From contig PDOP01000033.1 in assembly GCA_002749205.1 (NCBI GenBank), forward strand, positions 1 to 64,000: a stretch of DNA of 64,000 nt, in the 5' to 3' direction. The translations under genes were made by a program, and so were the position numbers. Within the stretch, counting starts at the first letter, position 1. Each line of letters opens with the position of its first letter. Shown in pieces: positions 7,598 through 16,984 of the stretch. The notes under the pieces are model-generated. The model had not been told where the DNA came from. It did no database searches and saw only the letters and a program-made list of their open reading frames with translations. The stretch comes from Treponema sp. Lineage in GTDB: Bacteria; Spirochaetota; Spirochaetia; Treponematales; Treponemataceae.

Positions 7598-9703
7598 ATG
7601 GAAAAAAAAAGAGGCTCTTTAAAAGTAAGGCTATTGTTAGGAATCATACTTCCGCTTATTTTCATTTTTAGTTTGCTTATTGTTATTCTGAATATTCAAA
7701 TCAAAAAGAATATTCAAGCATCTATAGAAGAAAATGCTATTAGAGAAATGAGCATACAAGCAACAAAAGTTTCTTACTGGCTTGATTCATACAAACGCTG
7801 GCTAAAAAATATTTGCCAAGACCCTGACCTGCCAAATACAATAAATACACCTGAGCTTGAAAAATGGCTGGAAGCCCATTGCTTAAAAGAAAAAGGCGGT
7901 AACCTTGTATGCGCAAACCTTGCAGGTGATGCTGTATTATATAGAAAAGAAAAACAAGCACGCTTTAATATAAAAACAAAATCCGATTATAAAGCGATAA
8001 TACAAAATAAATTTAAAGATGTTTTTATTGGAGACGCCTTTGTAGGTCAAGCTACAAAAATACCGATGATTGTTATGTCAAATGCCGTATTAAAGGGAAA
8101 CAATATAGTCGGGTTAATAAACACAGGGATTTCTATTGAAAGTCTAAACGAATTTGCAAATGACGGAAAAATTACAGATGACAGTATTCCTTGGATAATT
8201 GACAGAAACGGCTTGGTTTTAGCACACCCTTCAGATGAAATCAGATTGAAAATCCCTTTTCAAGAATTTGACAGTAAATTAGGCTATAAAGGTTATAAAA
8301 AACTTGAATCAAAAATTATTTCAAGTAAAGAGTCCGGTCTCGGAGTGGTTTGGGATAATGCCGGAAACGAAAATATTATAATATGGGCTCCAATACAAGG
8401 CACTCCTGATTGGACAATCGGAATTATCATACCGAAAAATAACTTTATAAAATTGAGCAATAAAATTTCGTATATGCTTATTTTATTTTTACTTGGAGCT
8501 GTTATTATATTGTCAATAATTATAATGCTTGTATTGCAAAAAGAATTAAAGCCCATCAAAAATGCTGTTTTAGCATTAAAAAACATTGCCGAAGAAGACA
8601 GCGACTTGACCGTAAGACTTCCAATAAAAGGTAATGATGAAATTACAGACCTTTCAAAATATTTTAATCAGACAATAGAAAAAATTGGTATTACAATAAA
8701 AGATGTTTTAGAAAACACAAATACAATGACAAAAATCGGGCAAACCCTTTCCGGCAACATGACTGAAACCGCAAGCGCCATAAATCAGGTAAGCGCAAAC
8801 ATTGAAGGAGTAAAGAGTCAGATTTTAAATCAAAGCACAGGTGTAACAGAAACATCTGCAACAATGGAAGAAATAATTCGCACTATTCATAGTCTCGATA
8901 AAAGAATTGCAAATCAAGTTGAAACTTTACAAACTCTAATTATGGTTATAAAAAACAGCGACCAAACCACCGCTGAAACACACAATATTCTCAATAAAAA
9001 TGATGAGCTTATCGAAAGCCTTGTAGATGAATCTTCACGAGGGAAAGAGGTAATTACAAATTCTGAGCACGAAGTAAAAAAAATACTTGATGAATCGGGT
9101 ACGCTTTTAGAGGCAAGCAGTATTATTCAAAACATAGCTGCTCAAACGAACCTATTGGCTATGAATGCAGCGATTGAGGCAGCCCACGCCGGCGATGCCG
9201 GAAAAGGCTTTGCCGTTGTTGCAGACGAAATCAGGAAGCTCGCAGAAGAGTCAAGCTCGCAAGCAAAGATGATAACCACATCTCTTAAAAATTTAAGCAC
9301 TGAGATTGGAGGTATATCAACCGCCTCATCAAACATAGGCGAAAATTTTATGTCAATCTTCGATAAGGTAAATCAAGTTAAACAGCGAAGTGCCGGAATA
9401 ATGAAAATCGCAGAAACAAGACAAATGCAAAGTGATAAATTATTACACTTGATAGAAAGCATAGAGGGTGTAACAAACGAAGTGAAAGACGGCTCTTCGG
9501 AAATGCTAAAAGGCGGTGAGCAAGTTGCAAAAGAAATGCGAAAACTCGATGAGCTTACCAGAGTAATTAGCGACAGTATGAACGAAATGGCGGTAGGGGC
9601 TTCGCAAATAAATCAAGCCGTCCAAGAAGTAAACAATCTTACACAGCAAAATAAAACAAGTATTGACCGCCTGTCTGATGATGTCAATAAATTTAAGGTC
9701 TAA
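7598..9703 (+). CDS. Methyl-accepting chemotaxis protein 1 (Cache sensor, HAMP, MCP signal domain)
   Basis: A transmembrane chemoreceptor of 701 residues. Layout: TM1 (about 11-30), a periplasmic Cache-type sensor (about 35-285), TM2 (about 290-312), HAMP (about 312-370, including [18 protein letters not shown]), then a long coiled-coil signalling domain with the conserved tip [18 protein letters not shown] (about 515-532). The tip should contact CheA and CheW. The start follows AAAGGAG. It is closely related to chemoreceptor 3 from HAMP to the C terminus (NKFKV), while the sensor halves differ. The leader and downstream repeat are also shared, so the whole unit was duplicated. The ligand is unknown. 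Confidence 0.93.
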   Translation: MEKKRGSLKVRLLLGIILPLIFIFSLLIVILNIQIKKNIQASIEENAIREMSIQATKVSYWLDSYKRWLKNICQDPDLPNTINTPELEKWLEAHCLKEKGGNLVCANLAGDAVLYRKEKQARFNIKTKSDYKAIIQNKFKDVFIGDAFVGQATKIPMIVMSNAVLKGNNIVGLINTGISIESLNEFANDGKITDDSIPWIIDRNGLVLAHPSDEIRLKIPFQEFDSKLGYKGYKKLESKIISSKESGLGVVWDNAGNENIIIWAPIQGTPDWTIGIIIPKNNFIKLSNKISYMLILFLLGAVIILSIIIMLVLQKELKPIKNAVLALKNIAEEDSDLTVRLPIKGNDEITDLSKYFNQTIEKIGITIKDVLENTNTMTKIGQTLSGNMTETASAINQVSANIEGVKSQILNQSTGVTETSATMEEIIRTIHSLDKRIANQVETLQTLIMVIKNSDQTTAETHNILNKNDELIESLVDESSRGKEVITNSEHEVKKILDESGTLLEASSIIQNIAAQTNLLAMNAAIEAAHAGDAGKGFAVVADEIRKLAEESSSQAKMITTSLKNLSTEIGGISTASSNIGENFMSIFDKVNQVKQRSAGIMKIAETRQMQSDKLLHLIESIEGVTNEVKDGSSEMLKGGEQVAKEMRKLDELTRVISDSMNEMAVGASQINQAVQEVNNLTQQNKTSIDRLSDDVNKFKV

Positions 9704-9735
9704 AATCAAGAGATTTACTTTAGACCGTAATTAGC

Positions 9736-9955
9736 AAAAAACCGGCGTGTTAAACTTTTTAATTTAGCGTGAGGTGGACGGGCGAAGTCTACACTTTTGC
9801 TTGATTATAAATTACAGTAAAGGTCTTTGACGGCAGGAAAAGCACCGTTTTGCCTTTGTAAGAAAAAAGCAAAAGGTTATGCGAGCCCGTCGGGTTGCCG
9901 GCCTGAAAAGTGTTATGAGTAAATTTTATTTTTAAAACTATTCCACTTTTCAGGC
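9736..9955 (-). repeat. Covarying structured repeat, copy A11 (inverted)
   Basis: P1 pairs GACGGGC (9777-9783) with GCCCGTC (9885-9891), and P2 pairs ACTTTTGCTT with AAGCAAAAGGT. A copy-specific stem GCCTGAAAAGTG (9901-9912) with CACTTTTCAGGC (9944-9955) lies at the outer end, downstream of the cyclase-domain gene. It is nearly identical to A12, which also follows a chemoreceptor gene. Confidence 0.75.
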
Positions 9956-9999
9956 TGTGTTTTCTATTACCCGATTAAATTTATAAATATATACCTCTT

Positions 10000-12900
10000 T
10001 TATTTTTGGGATTTTATTTTTTCAATTATTTTTTTATAATCATAATGAGGGGTTTCATTGTAAATTTCGGTATACAATTTTAGTGCTTTTTCTTTATGAT
10101 TTTCATCATGTATTATATTCCATATTTCATAATGCAACTCAGCCAGATGAACGGGATAGTCAGTGTTTTCCTGCACCATGTCCAGCATTGTTTTTATTGC
10201 CTCATCTTTGTCGCCAAGTTTTGCTTCTATCTTTGCTTTTAGAATACTTGCATTAAAAACATCTTCAAAATCTCCCGCTTCTTCTGACAAGCCAAAAGAT
10301 TTATCTATTACCGCTTTTGCTTCATTTATCTTGCCAAAATCAAAAAGAATGAGAGCCTTGCTGTTAAGATAATTACAAAGATAATAGTCAATTTTTGTTT
10401 CTCTGCATTTGGCAATTGCATCATCATAGTATTTAAGTGCATTCCTAAAATCATTTACGGAAGCATAAACCTCTCCAATGTTTCTTGTAGACGAAGCCAT
10501 GCCCACAGCATCTCCGAGAGTTGTAAACAGCTTATTACTTTCAACATAACATTTCATCGCATTATCATAATCGCCTTGAGCTAAATAAAGCCTGCCCATA
10601 TAATCTTCTGCCCGAGCATTTGTTGCCTTATCGCCCAAACTGATGGCAGTAGCCTTTTGTATGTTAAAACATTTCATGGCGTTTTCAAAGTCGCCTTTTC
10701 TGCGATAAGCACCACCCATGTTACCGACCGCTATTGCGTAATCTTTTTTGTTTCCAAGCTCTTCGCAGGCATAACTGTGTGCGGTAAAATATTTCAACGC
10801 TTCATCATAATCTGTCATGCCGTAATACACCAACCCGATGTTACCGATTGCCGTAGCATAGGCGTTTTTATTTCCAACTTCTTCGCATATTCTTTTATCT
10901 TCATCGAAACAAATTTTCGCTTCTTTGTAGTTACCTGTATCCACATGCAAAACTCCGATGTTACCAATCGCTTCAGCATATCCGTCCTTATAACCTAAAT
11001 CTTCATACATTTCTTTGCATTCATTATAATACTGCATGGCTTTATCATACTCACCTGTATCATGATAAACAACTCCGATTTTAAGTATAGTATCCGCGCA
11101 TCCCTTTAAATCATTCAAAGTTGTACAGATTTCCTGTTGCTCTGTAAAACACTTCATTGCATCATTATAATTTCCCTGACTTGAATATATGTCGCCAATA
11201 TTGCCTTTTATCTTTGACTTTAATTTCATGTTTTTTTCAGCCACCGCTATTTCGGTTGATTCTTTAAGAAGTATTAACGCTTCGTCATATCTGCCTTTTC
11301 CAATCAATATTTCTCCAAGTAAATTCTTTAATTTCGCCAAATAAATTGCAGCTGCTTCCTTTTTTGCTGAAGATATTGTTTCTTCAAGCAAAAGAATGGC
11401 ATTATCCCATTCTCCGATTAGCTGTAATACATCTGCTTTTTTCAAAACAATTTCAATCAGTTTTTCATTATTGTCAACAAACGGAATTAACTTATCGTAA
11501 TAAACAATAGCCTTTTCATTCTGATAAACGCTCTTAAAATGATCTGCGGCTTTCAGCAAATATTCTTTTGTTTTATCAATAATTTCGCCTTTCTCATAAT
11601 GATACGCAATATCCGCATAATAGCTCGGGTCATCTTTATATAAATTCCGAATAATATCGGCCGCAACACGATGCAGATTTCTAAGTCTGTCTCTCAGTTG
11701 CATACGATAAGCAGTTTGAACCAAAAGAGCGTGATTAAAAATATATTTTAATTCGGATAATTCCTGCCATAAACTTACTTTACTGCCTTCTTCTAACAGA
11801 ACCTTTACATTCTCACTTTTTATAATCGTAGAAATAATCATTGAGCTAAATGAATCACCTTCTATTATACTGTATGTTTCAATTAACTCATTGAGTGTTT
11901 TTAACATCTGTATCAATACAACAATATCAAACTCACGCCCCAAAACAGATGCAATACAAACCAGCTCTTTTAGTTCGGGAGACAACCTGTCAATGCGTGC
12001 AGTAAGTATTGAATTTACCTCACGGGGTATTCCGATAGATCCTTTCTTTAAAAACCAAGTATTATTTTTAATTTCAATAAATTCGTTTTCCATTAAATAA
12101 AGACAAAACTGCTCTACATAAAAAGGATTACTATGCGTCCTTTCGATAACAAAATCTAAAAGCTCATCATCTGCTTCCTGCTCAAACCAAGATTCTGCAA
12201 TAGCTTTTACCGAATCCCCGTCCAATTCTTTTAGCTCTATTTGCGAGCATATTATACTATCGTCAAGAGTCAACTTTGGCTTTGAATCATCATCATTATA
12301 CCGACCGGTAGCAATTATTAAAAAAGGAAAATCCGCTACATTGCGGGTTAGCAACTCTATAGCCTTTTTACTGTCTTCATCAATATGATGAATATCTTCC
12401 ACTTGTATTATCAGAGGTTTAATTAAACTCAAACCCTTAAACAAATCCTTTATCGCATTTATCGTATTTTCAAATTTCAATTTCGACTCAACGGCTTCGT
12501 ACAATGTTCCTGCTGTATTAAGTCCCAACAAAGCCTTAAAAAACGATTCCGTTCTTTTTAACTCATTAATAATCTCCGTAATTCTATTATCACCGACCGT
12601 TTTTAACTGTAATAACAAATCTTCAAAACTTTTATGAAAAGCAACCTCTCTTTTTTTATTACTTACCTGCTCATTCTGATTAAAAAGAGTTTTAAAAAAG
12701 TAAATAATCGGTGTTAAACTTTTTTGTAAAATACTGTCGCATTGAAGCACGGCTCGGCTTGTGCTTTCAGTGTATGCCTGTATTACAGAATCGGTAAAGC
12801 GACTTTTACCGATACCGGGTTCACCGTAAACATAAACAACCCCTCCGAATTTATTTTGCAGTATTGGCTTAATTCGAGCTTTTAATGCATCTTCTTCAGA

Positions 12901-14148
12901 CTTTCTGCCGACCAACTTTCCGCGATAAATATTATGAAACTGACTATTCTTTTTTGATAAAAGCTCAAAAACATCAACCGTTTGATTTCGCCCTCTAACC
13001 TTAAAAGTATTGATAAACTTAAAATTAAAATCAGCCTCTCCGCTTCTCTTAACAGACTCGGAAACCCAGATACTGCCCCAATCGGCTTTCATCATCATAC
13101 GCGATGAAATATTTACAACATCACCCAACACATCGTAAGAATACCTCTTTGCCGCACCGACAATACCCGCATAAACAGTACCCTGCGTAACCCCTGCCCG
13201 TATTTTCTTTTTAAATTTCGCTTCTACTAAAAGTATAAAAGCGAGCGCACGCTTTAGATTATCTTCATAACTGACAGGAGCGCCAAAGACCACCAGCATA
13301 GTTCCGCCCTTATCGCCGAACTCAATACCTTTTATATATCCCCCGAAAGTATGCAATTCAGAAAAAACGCGATTAACCATAGAGTCAATCTGTTTATGCG
13401 TTGTTATATTTTTAAACGAAATGAAAACACTGACAATTTTTCTAAGCTCCCCGCTTAAACCTTGAGACTGAATTATTGTATCACAAAAGAAATGAGACAA
13501 AACATCACTCTTAAGTCGCTCTGTTTCACGAAGTTTCGGCACGGATATATTTTGCATAATCTTATTCAGTCTAAAATGCTCCTCATCAATTTGCTCGCAT
13601 TCCACACTGTTTTCAGGCAATTGCATTACAAAATATTTATCTAATACAACCTCCTGCTTTGCACAACATTTCTCACTGCCCGTACATCTGTCAATCGCAC
13701 TGCCCCTAAAATAATACGACCTGTGCCTGTCATCACCGACAATACCCCAGGATATTTTACCCGCACCAACCCCGACCTTTGCCGACAAATCAAAAGTACC
13801 AAAATTCGTCTCTTGCAAACCGGTACTCTCAACCAACTTGACTATCTCATTGGCACAATGAACCACCATAATCGGCTCAACCGACTTTGGAAAAATCGCA
13901 GTAAAAGCATCGCCCAAAAAACCGGATACACAACCTCCGTATTTATAAACCGTATCGATCAGCGGAGCAAAAACCCGATTTAAAATGGACGAAACAACCT
14001 CAGCACCTTCTTCACCTTCCTTCATCAAAACTTCGGTCATATTTGTAAAACCGGACAAATCCATAAACAAAGAAGACGCTTTAAGCCACCCCTTATACTT
14101 ACCTTCAATATATTTATCGTGTATCAATTTCGGAATTAAATTATTCAT
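10000..14148 (-). CDS. Large signalling protein: two class III cyclase-like domains, AAA/STAND-type ATPase and TPR repeats
   Basis: A 1382-residue cytoplasmic protein. The N-terminal cyclase homology domain keeps both metal-binding aspartates (MDLSGFT; GCVSGFLGDAFTAIF). The second cyclase-like domain (about 235-400) appears degenerate: FISFKNIT replaces the first Asp motif. A P-loop ATPase follows (GEPGIGKSRF at about 441, hhhh-type acidic IIQVEDIHHI). From about 870 there are many TPR-type repeats with the spacing G.Y..A..Y. The layout resembles guanylate/adenylate cyclase-ATPase-TPR proteins common in spirochaetes and cyanobacteria. ATG 14148 is preferred; the frame reaches back to a TTG at 14169. 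It is monocistronic. cAMP synthesis is plausible but not shown. Confidence 0.85.
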   Translation of the reverse strand: MNNLIPKLIHDKYIEGKYKGWLKASSLFMDLSGFTNMTEVLMKEGEEGAEVVSSILNRVFAPLIDTVYKYGGCVSGFLGDAFTAIFPKSVEPIMVVHCANEIVKLVESTGLQETNFGTFDLSAKVGVGAGKISWGIVGDDRHRSYYFRGSAIDRCTGSEKCCAKQEVVLDKYFVMQLPENSVECEQIDEEHFRLNKIMQNISVPKLRETERLKSDVLSHFFCDTIIQSQGLSGELRKIVSVFISFKNITTHKQIDSMVNRVFSELHTFGGYIKGIEFGDKGGTMLVVFGAPVSYEDNLKRALAFILLVEAKFKKKIRAGVTQGTVYAGIVGAAKRYSYDVLGDVVNISSRMMMKADWGSIWVSESVKRSGEADFNFKFINTFKVRGRNQTVDVFELLSKKNSQFHNIYRGKLVGRKSEEDALKARIKPILQNKFGGVVYVYGEPGIGKSRFTDSVIQAYTESTSRAVLQCDSILQKSLTPIIYFFKTLFNQNEQVSNKKREVAFHKSFEDLLLQLKTVGDNRITEIINELKRTESFFKALLGLNTAGTLYEAVESKLKFENTINAIKDLFKGLSLIKPLIIQVEDIHHIDEDSKKAIELLTRNVADFPFLIIATGRYNDDDSKPKLTLDDSIICSQIELKELDGDSVKAIAESWFEQEADDELLDFVIERTHSNPFYVEQFCLYLMENEFIEIKNNTWFLKKGSIGIPREVNSILTARIDRLSPELKELVCIASVLGREFDIVVLIQMLKTLNELIETYSIIEGDSFSSMIISTIIKSENVKVLLEEGSKVSLWQELSELKYIFNHALLVQTAYRMQLRDRLRNLHRVAADIIRNLYKDDPSYYADIAYHYEKGEIIDKTKEYLLKAADHFKSVYQNEKAIVYYDKLIPFVDNNEKLIEIVLKKADVLQLIGEWDNAILLLEETISSAKKEAAAIYLAKLKNLLGEILIGKGRYDEALILLKESTEIAVAEKNMKLKSKIKGNIGDIYSSQGNYNDAMKCFTEQQEICTTLNDLKGCADTILKIGVVYHDTGEYDKAMQYYNECKEMYEDLGYKDGYAEAIGNIGVLHVDTGNYKEAKICFDEDKRICEEVGNKNAYATAIGNIGLVYYGMTDYDEALKYFTAHSYACEELGNKKDYAIAVGNMGGAYRRKGDFENAMKCFNIQKATAISLGDKATNARAEDYMGRLYLAQGDYDNAMKCYVESNKLFTTLGDAVGMASSTRNIGEVYASVNDFRNALKYYDDAIAKCRETKIDYYLCNYLNSKALILFDFGKINEAKAVIDKSFGLSEEAGDFEDVFNASILKAKIEAKLGDKDEAIKTMLDMVQENTDYPVHLAELHYEIWNIIHDENHKEKALKLYTEIYNETPHYDYKKIIEKIKSQK

Positions 14149-14202
14149 AATAGAAAATGAGTATAACAAAATTCAAATCTAAAATCTAGTAGTCAAAATT
14201 TG

Positions 14203-14395
14203 GGCGTTCCGGTTTGAAGCTAAAACAAACCTGAATTTAATACTCCGGCAAACCGTCGGTACCTGCGCAACTACGCTATCGCTTCGGCTAATTTTGCACA
14301 GGAAATTACTGTGCAAAATGGATCTTTGTCTTAAGTTTTTTAAAAACTTAAGACAAATTGCTCCGGCACCTAACGCACTTGTTAAAGAACATGAT
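14203..14395 (+). repeat. Family D repeat, copy D1
   Basis: It shares CCGGTTTGAAG, CAAACCGTCGG and CGCTATCGCTTCGGCTAATT with the inverted copy at 60230-60420. It contains a perfect hairpin ATTTTGCACAG/CTGTGCAAAAT (14291-14319) and a copy-specific one, TTTGTCTTAAGTTTTT/AAAAACTTAAGACAAA (14325-14357). It fills the divergent gap before the helicase gene. Confidence 0.65.
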
Positions 14396-14471
14396 TAACA
14401 TAATAAACATTAGCCGACTAACTATAATTTCCTCACTAGCTTTTTGTTTTTAATTATGCTAAATTAAAAGC

Positions 14472-15644
14472 ATGAATGATTTTTTGCAATTTAAAATTTC
14501 AGACGAATTGATTAAAACTCTCGAAAGCCGTCAAATTATACAACCAACCGAAATACAAAACCTGATAATCCCTATTTTGCAAAAAGGCAAAAATGTTTTT
14601 TTTGAATCGGAAACAGGAAGCGGAAAAACCCTTGCTTTTTTATTACCTGCGATTACCAAAACCCTCGAAAGCAATCTTCCAATAAAATCCAACCCACAAG
14701 TTTTAATAATATCTCCGACCATTGAGCTTGCCTCACAAATAAAAAAAGAAGTTCAACTATTATCAAACTCTTCAAAATCACTCAAAAGTTTTTTAGCAGT
14801 GGGAGGCTCATCTGTTTCAAGACAAATAGAAAGCCTAAAACAAAAACCCCAAATCATCATAGGCAATCCCGGAAGAATTGCCAACTTAACAGCATTAAAA
14901 AAATTCAAACTCGATAAATTGCACACCGTGATTTTCGATGAGGCTGACAGACTTACAGTAAAAGAAATGCGTAATTTTATACAAGCTATTTTGCAGGCCG
15001 TTCCAAAAAAAGGCGTTCAATACTCTGCATGCTCGGCAACGCTCTCAGAAGAAACTTGCAATTTATTGTCCGATTTAATAAAAACAAACACAGACAATTT
15101 TGAATTTGAATACAAAGCAATAAATACAAAAAATGTTTTACAAAAATCAATTGAGCACTGGGCAATTTTCAGCGAGCAGCGCAAAAAAACAGACACCCTT
15201 AAAAGTTTTATAAAAGCCACACCCGAAGACAAAAAAATTCTAGTTTTTACAAGCCCCGCTAAAAATGTAGAGCCGCTTTGTAAAAATCTAAATCAAAAAA
15301 AAATAACCGCATCGGCATTATACACCAATCTAAAAAACCAAGAGAGACAACAAATTCTGGATAACTTCAGAAACGGTAAAGTGCGTATCCTTATTACAAG
15401 TGACCTCGCCGCACGGGGGCTTGATATTCCAAACATTGACTATGTCGTTCAGATGAATGTACCGAAAAAAAACGATTTTTATATTCACAGAGCGGGACGC
15501 ACGGCTCGTGCCGGAACAAAAGGGGTTACCGTTTGTATCGGTGATGCTTACGAAATGAGGCTTTTAAAAACAATTGAACAGGATTTAAATTTAATTGTTT
15601 ACCCTAAAAAAGTTTTCGGGGGAAAAATATCAAGCGAAGGTTAA
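14472..15644 (+). CDS. DEAD-box RNA helicase
   Basis: A 390-residue ATP-dependent RNA helicase, near the minimal two-RecA-domain length with almost no C-terminal extension. Motifs in order: Q motif (PTEIQ, about 25-29), Walker A SETGSGKT (46-53), PTIELA (82-87), GNPGR, DEAD (156-159), SAT (188-190), ARGLDIPNID and HRAGRTAR. Its role may be rRNA maturation, ribosome assembly or RNA decay; the missing tail gives no target hint. There is no Shine-Dalgarno sequence. A possible -10 (TAAATT, 14460-14465) puts +1 on the ATG. A strong hairpin follows the gene. Confidence 0.93.
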   Translation: MNDFLQFKISDELIKTLESRQIIQPTEIQNLIIPILQKGKNVFFESETGSGKTLAFLLPAITKTLESNLPIKSNPQVLIISPTIELASQIKKEVQLLSNSSKSLKSFLAVGGSSVSRQIESLKQKPQIIIGNPGRIANLTALKKFKLDKLHTVIFDEADRLTVKEMRNFIQAILQAVPKKGVQYSACSATLSEETCNLLSDLIKTNTDNFEFEYKAINTKNVLQKSIEHWAIFSEQRKKTDTLKSFIKATPEDKKILVFTSPAKNVEPLCKNLNQKKITASALYTNLKNQERQQILDNFRNGKVRILITSDLAARGLDIPNIDYVVQMNVPKKNDFYIHRAGRTARAGTKGVTVCIGDAYEMRLLKTIEQDLNLIVYPKKVFGGKISSEG

Positions 15645-15668
15645 AACCGCCGATATAGTTTCAACCCA

Positions 15669-15707
15669 CCGCATTTAATTACAAAATTATTTTGTAATTA
15701 AATGCGG
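15669..15707. terminator. Perfect 18-bp hairpin after the DEAD-box helicase
   Basis: CCGCATTTAATTACAAAA and its exact reverse complement are separated by three bases. The 3' strand begins with TTTT but is not followed by a T-run, so it may stabilise mRNA or act as a weak terminator. Confidence 0.55.
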
Positions 15708-15737
15708 TTATAATTGTTATAATTTCGGAGGAATGTT

Positions 15738-16775
15738 TTGAAAAAAAATTTTTTAACCATACTTATATTCACGCTGGTATCTTTTTCGGCTTGGTCTGTC
15801 GATGAGCTATTGTATCAAGAATTTTCGAATAATGTAAAAAACGGAAATTTTGCCGATGCTTTAGCGATTTTTCATAAAATTACAGAGTCAGAAAACGAAA
15901 CTGATATATTAAATATACTCGAACAAAACCCTGATTTCTTAAAGGGCTTAACAATTGAGCAAATTTCAATTCCAAAAAAAACAATTGCGGGTAAACCTTT
16001 TACCCAACCTTTTGGAATAAAAGCCTTTTTTGTCGTAAACGGTAAAAAAGCACCTTTAGCGAATATTCCGTTTGTTTTGGAATATCCGAGCCAAACAGAA
16101 GACGGCAATTTTACGCCGGCATATAAGATTTTAAAAACCGACAATGAGGGTAAGCTCAATTACACCGCAGATATTTTTAAAAAACCGATAAATGCGAAAA
16201 TCAGGTTTGCTTTAAATATTTTTCCTCAAAAAGAGATCAATACAAAACCTGCAGAATATTCAACGCAATTTGCAAACTCCAAAAACATTGTTTCAACATT
16301 TGCCTGTAAAGCAGGGGCAGTAAAAAAAACAGGACTGCGTGCCTCAATCGCAATTATGGATTTCAACGAAAACGGGAAACCTCATTCCAAAAGCACGACT
16401 GCAACAACTCTTTTAGGCGAGCTTTTAAGACGCGGTTATTGGGGTGCGGGAATATATGAAACAAGATATTTAATTTCTGATGACGATGATGCCGTTTTAA
16501 ACGATACAAGAAATGTGTTTTCAGGAAATGTGTACGACTTTATATTCGGAAGAGTTAAAATACTTGAACTAAAAGAAGCAAACGGACAATGGAAATGCAA
16601 GGCACGGATTTCCTTAAAATTTTGGGATTTCAAAAAAGATAAATTAAAAAAAGAAGTAATAGAAGAGACAGTTGCATTAGGCAAAAACAAATGGGAAGCT
16701 GTTCATGCGGTTCGCAAAAAATTCGCTGTTGAAATCCTCCCCGATATAATCGAATTTGGATACGAGTTCAATTAG
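15738..16775 (+). CDS. Exported protein of unknown function
   Basis: A 345-residue protein with a Sec signal peptide (MKKNFLTILIFTLVSFSAWS, cleavage before VDELLYQ). No lipobox cysteine follows. The central part (about 80-165) could be an immunoglobulin-like domain (FVLEYPS..., TDNEGKLNYTADIF). The C-terminal half has alternating basic strands (KCKARISLKFWDF). I do not recognise a family. It starts with TTG at 15738, placed by GGAGGA five bases upstream; the nearby ATG at 15733 is out of frame and closes after two codons. It is probably periplasmic or outer-membrane associated. Confidence 0.75.
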   Translation: MKKNFLTILIFTLVSFSAWSVDELLYQEFSNNVKNGNFADALAIFHKITESENETDILNILEQNPDFLKGLTIEQISIPKKTIAGKPFTQPFGIKAFFVVNGKKAPLANIPFVLEYPSQTEDGNFTPAYKILKTDNEGKLNYTADIFKKPINAKIRFALNIFPQKEINTKPAEYSTQFANSKNIVSTFACKAGAVKKTGLRASIAIMDFNENGKPHSKSTTATTLLGELLRRGYWGAGIYETRYLISDDDDAVLNDTRNVFSGNVYDFIFGRVKILELKEANGQWKCKARISLKFWDFKKDKLKKEVIEETVALGKNKWEAVHAVRKKFAVEILPDIIEFGYEFN

Positions 16776-16789
16776 ATTTTAATAATGCA

Positions 16790-16940
16790 AATTCGATACA
16801 GCTACGGCTAGGTACATTGGAAGTTAAGCCGTGTTTTTAAAAACACGGCGCAAAAATAAAAATCTTGCGATAATTTTCGCAAGATTTTTAGTCGAAGCGA
16901 AAGCGCAGCTTCCAATACACCGACCCGAATGAAATGAGGG
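16790..16940. repeat. Family D-like repeat with two perfect hairpins
   Basis: It contains GCCGTGTTTTT/AAACACGGC near 16833-16853 and AAAAATCTTGCGA/TCGCAAGATTTTT near 16856-16890. An outer pair GTACATTGGAAG/CTTCCAATACAC encloses them. The GTCGAAGCGAAAGCGCAG segment resembles the loop core of families A and D. No gene is seen here. Confidence 0.5.
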
Positions 16941-16984
16941 TAGCCGCCAAAAATTTTTACCCTTCATAAATGAAATCTGTATTT

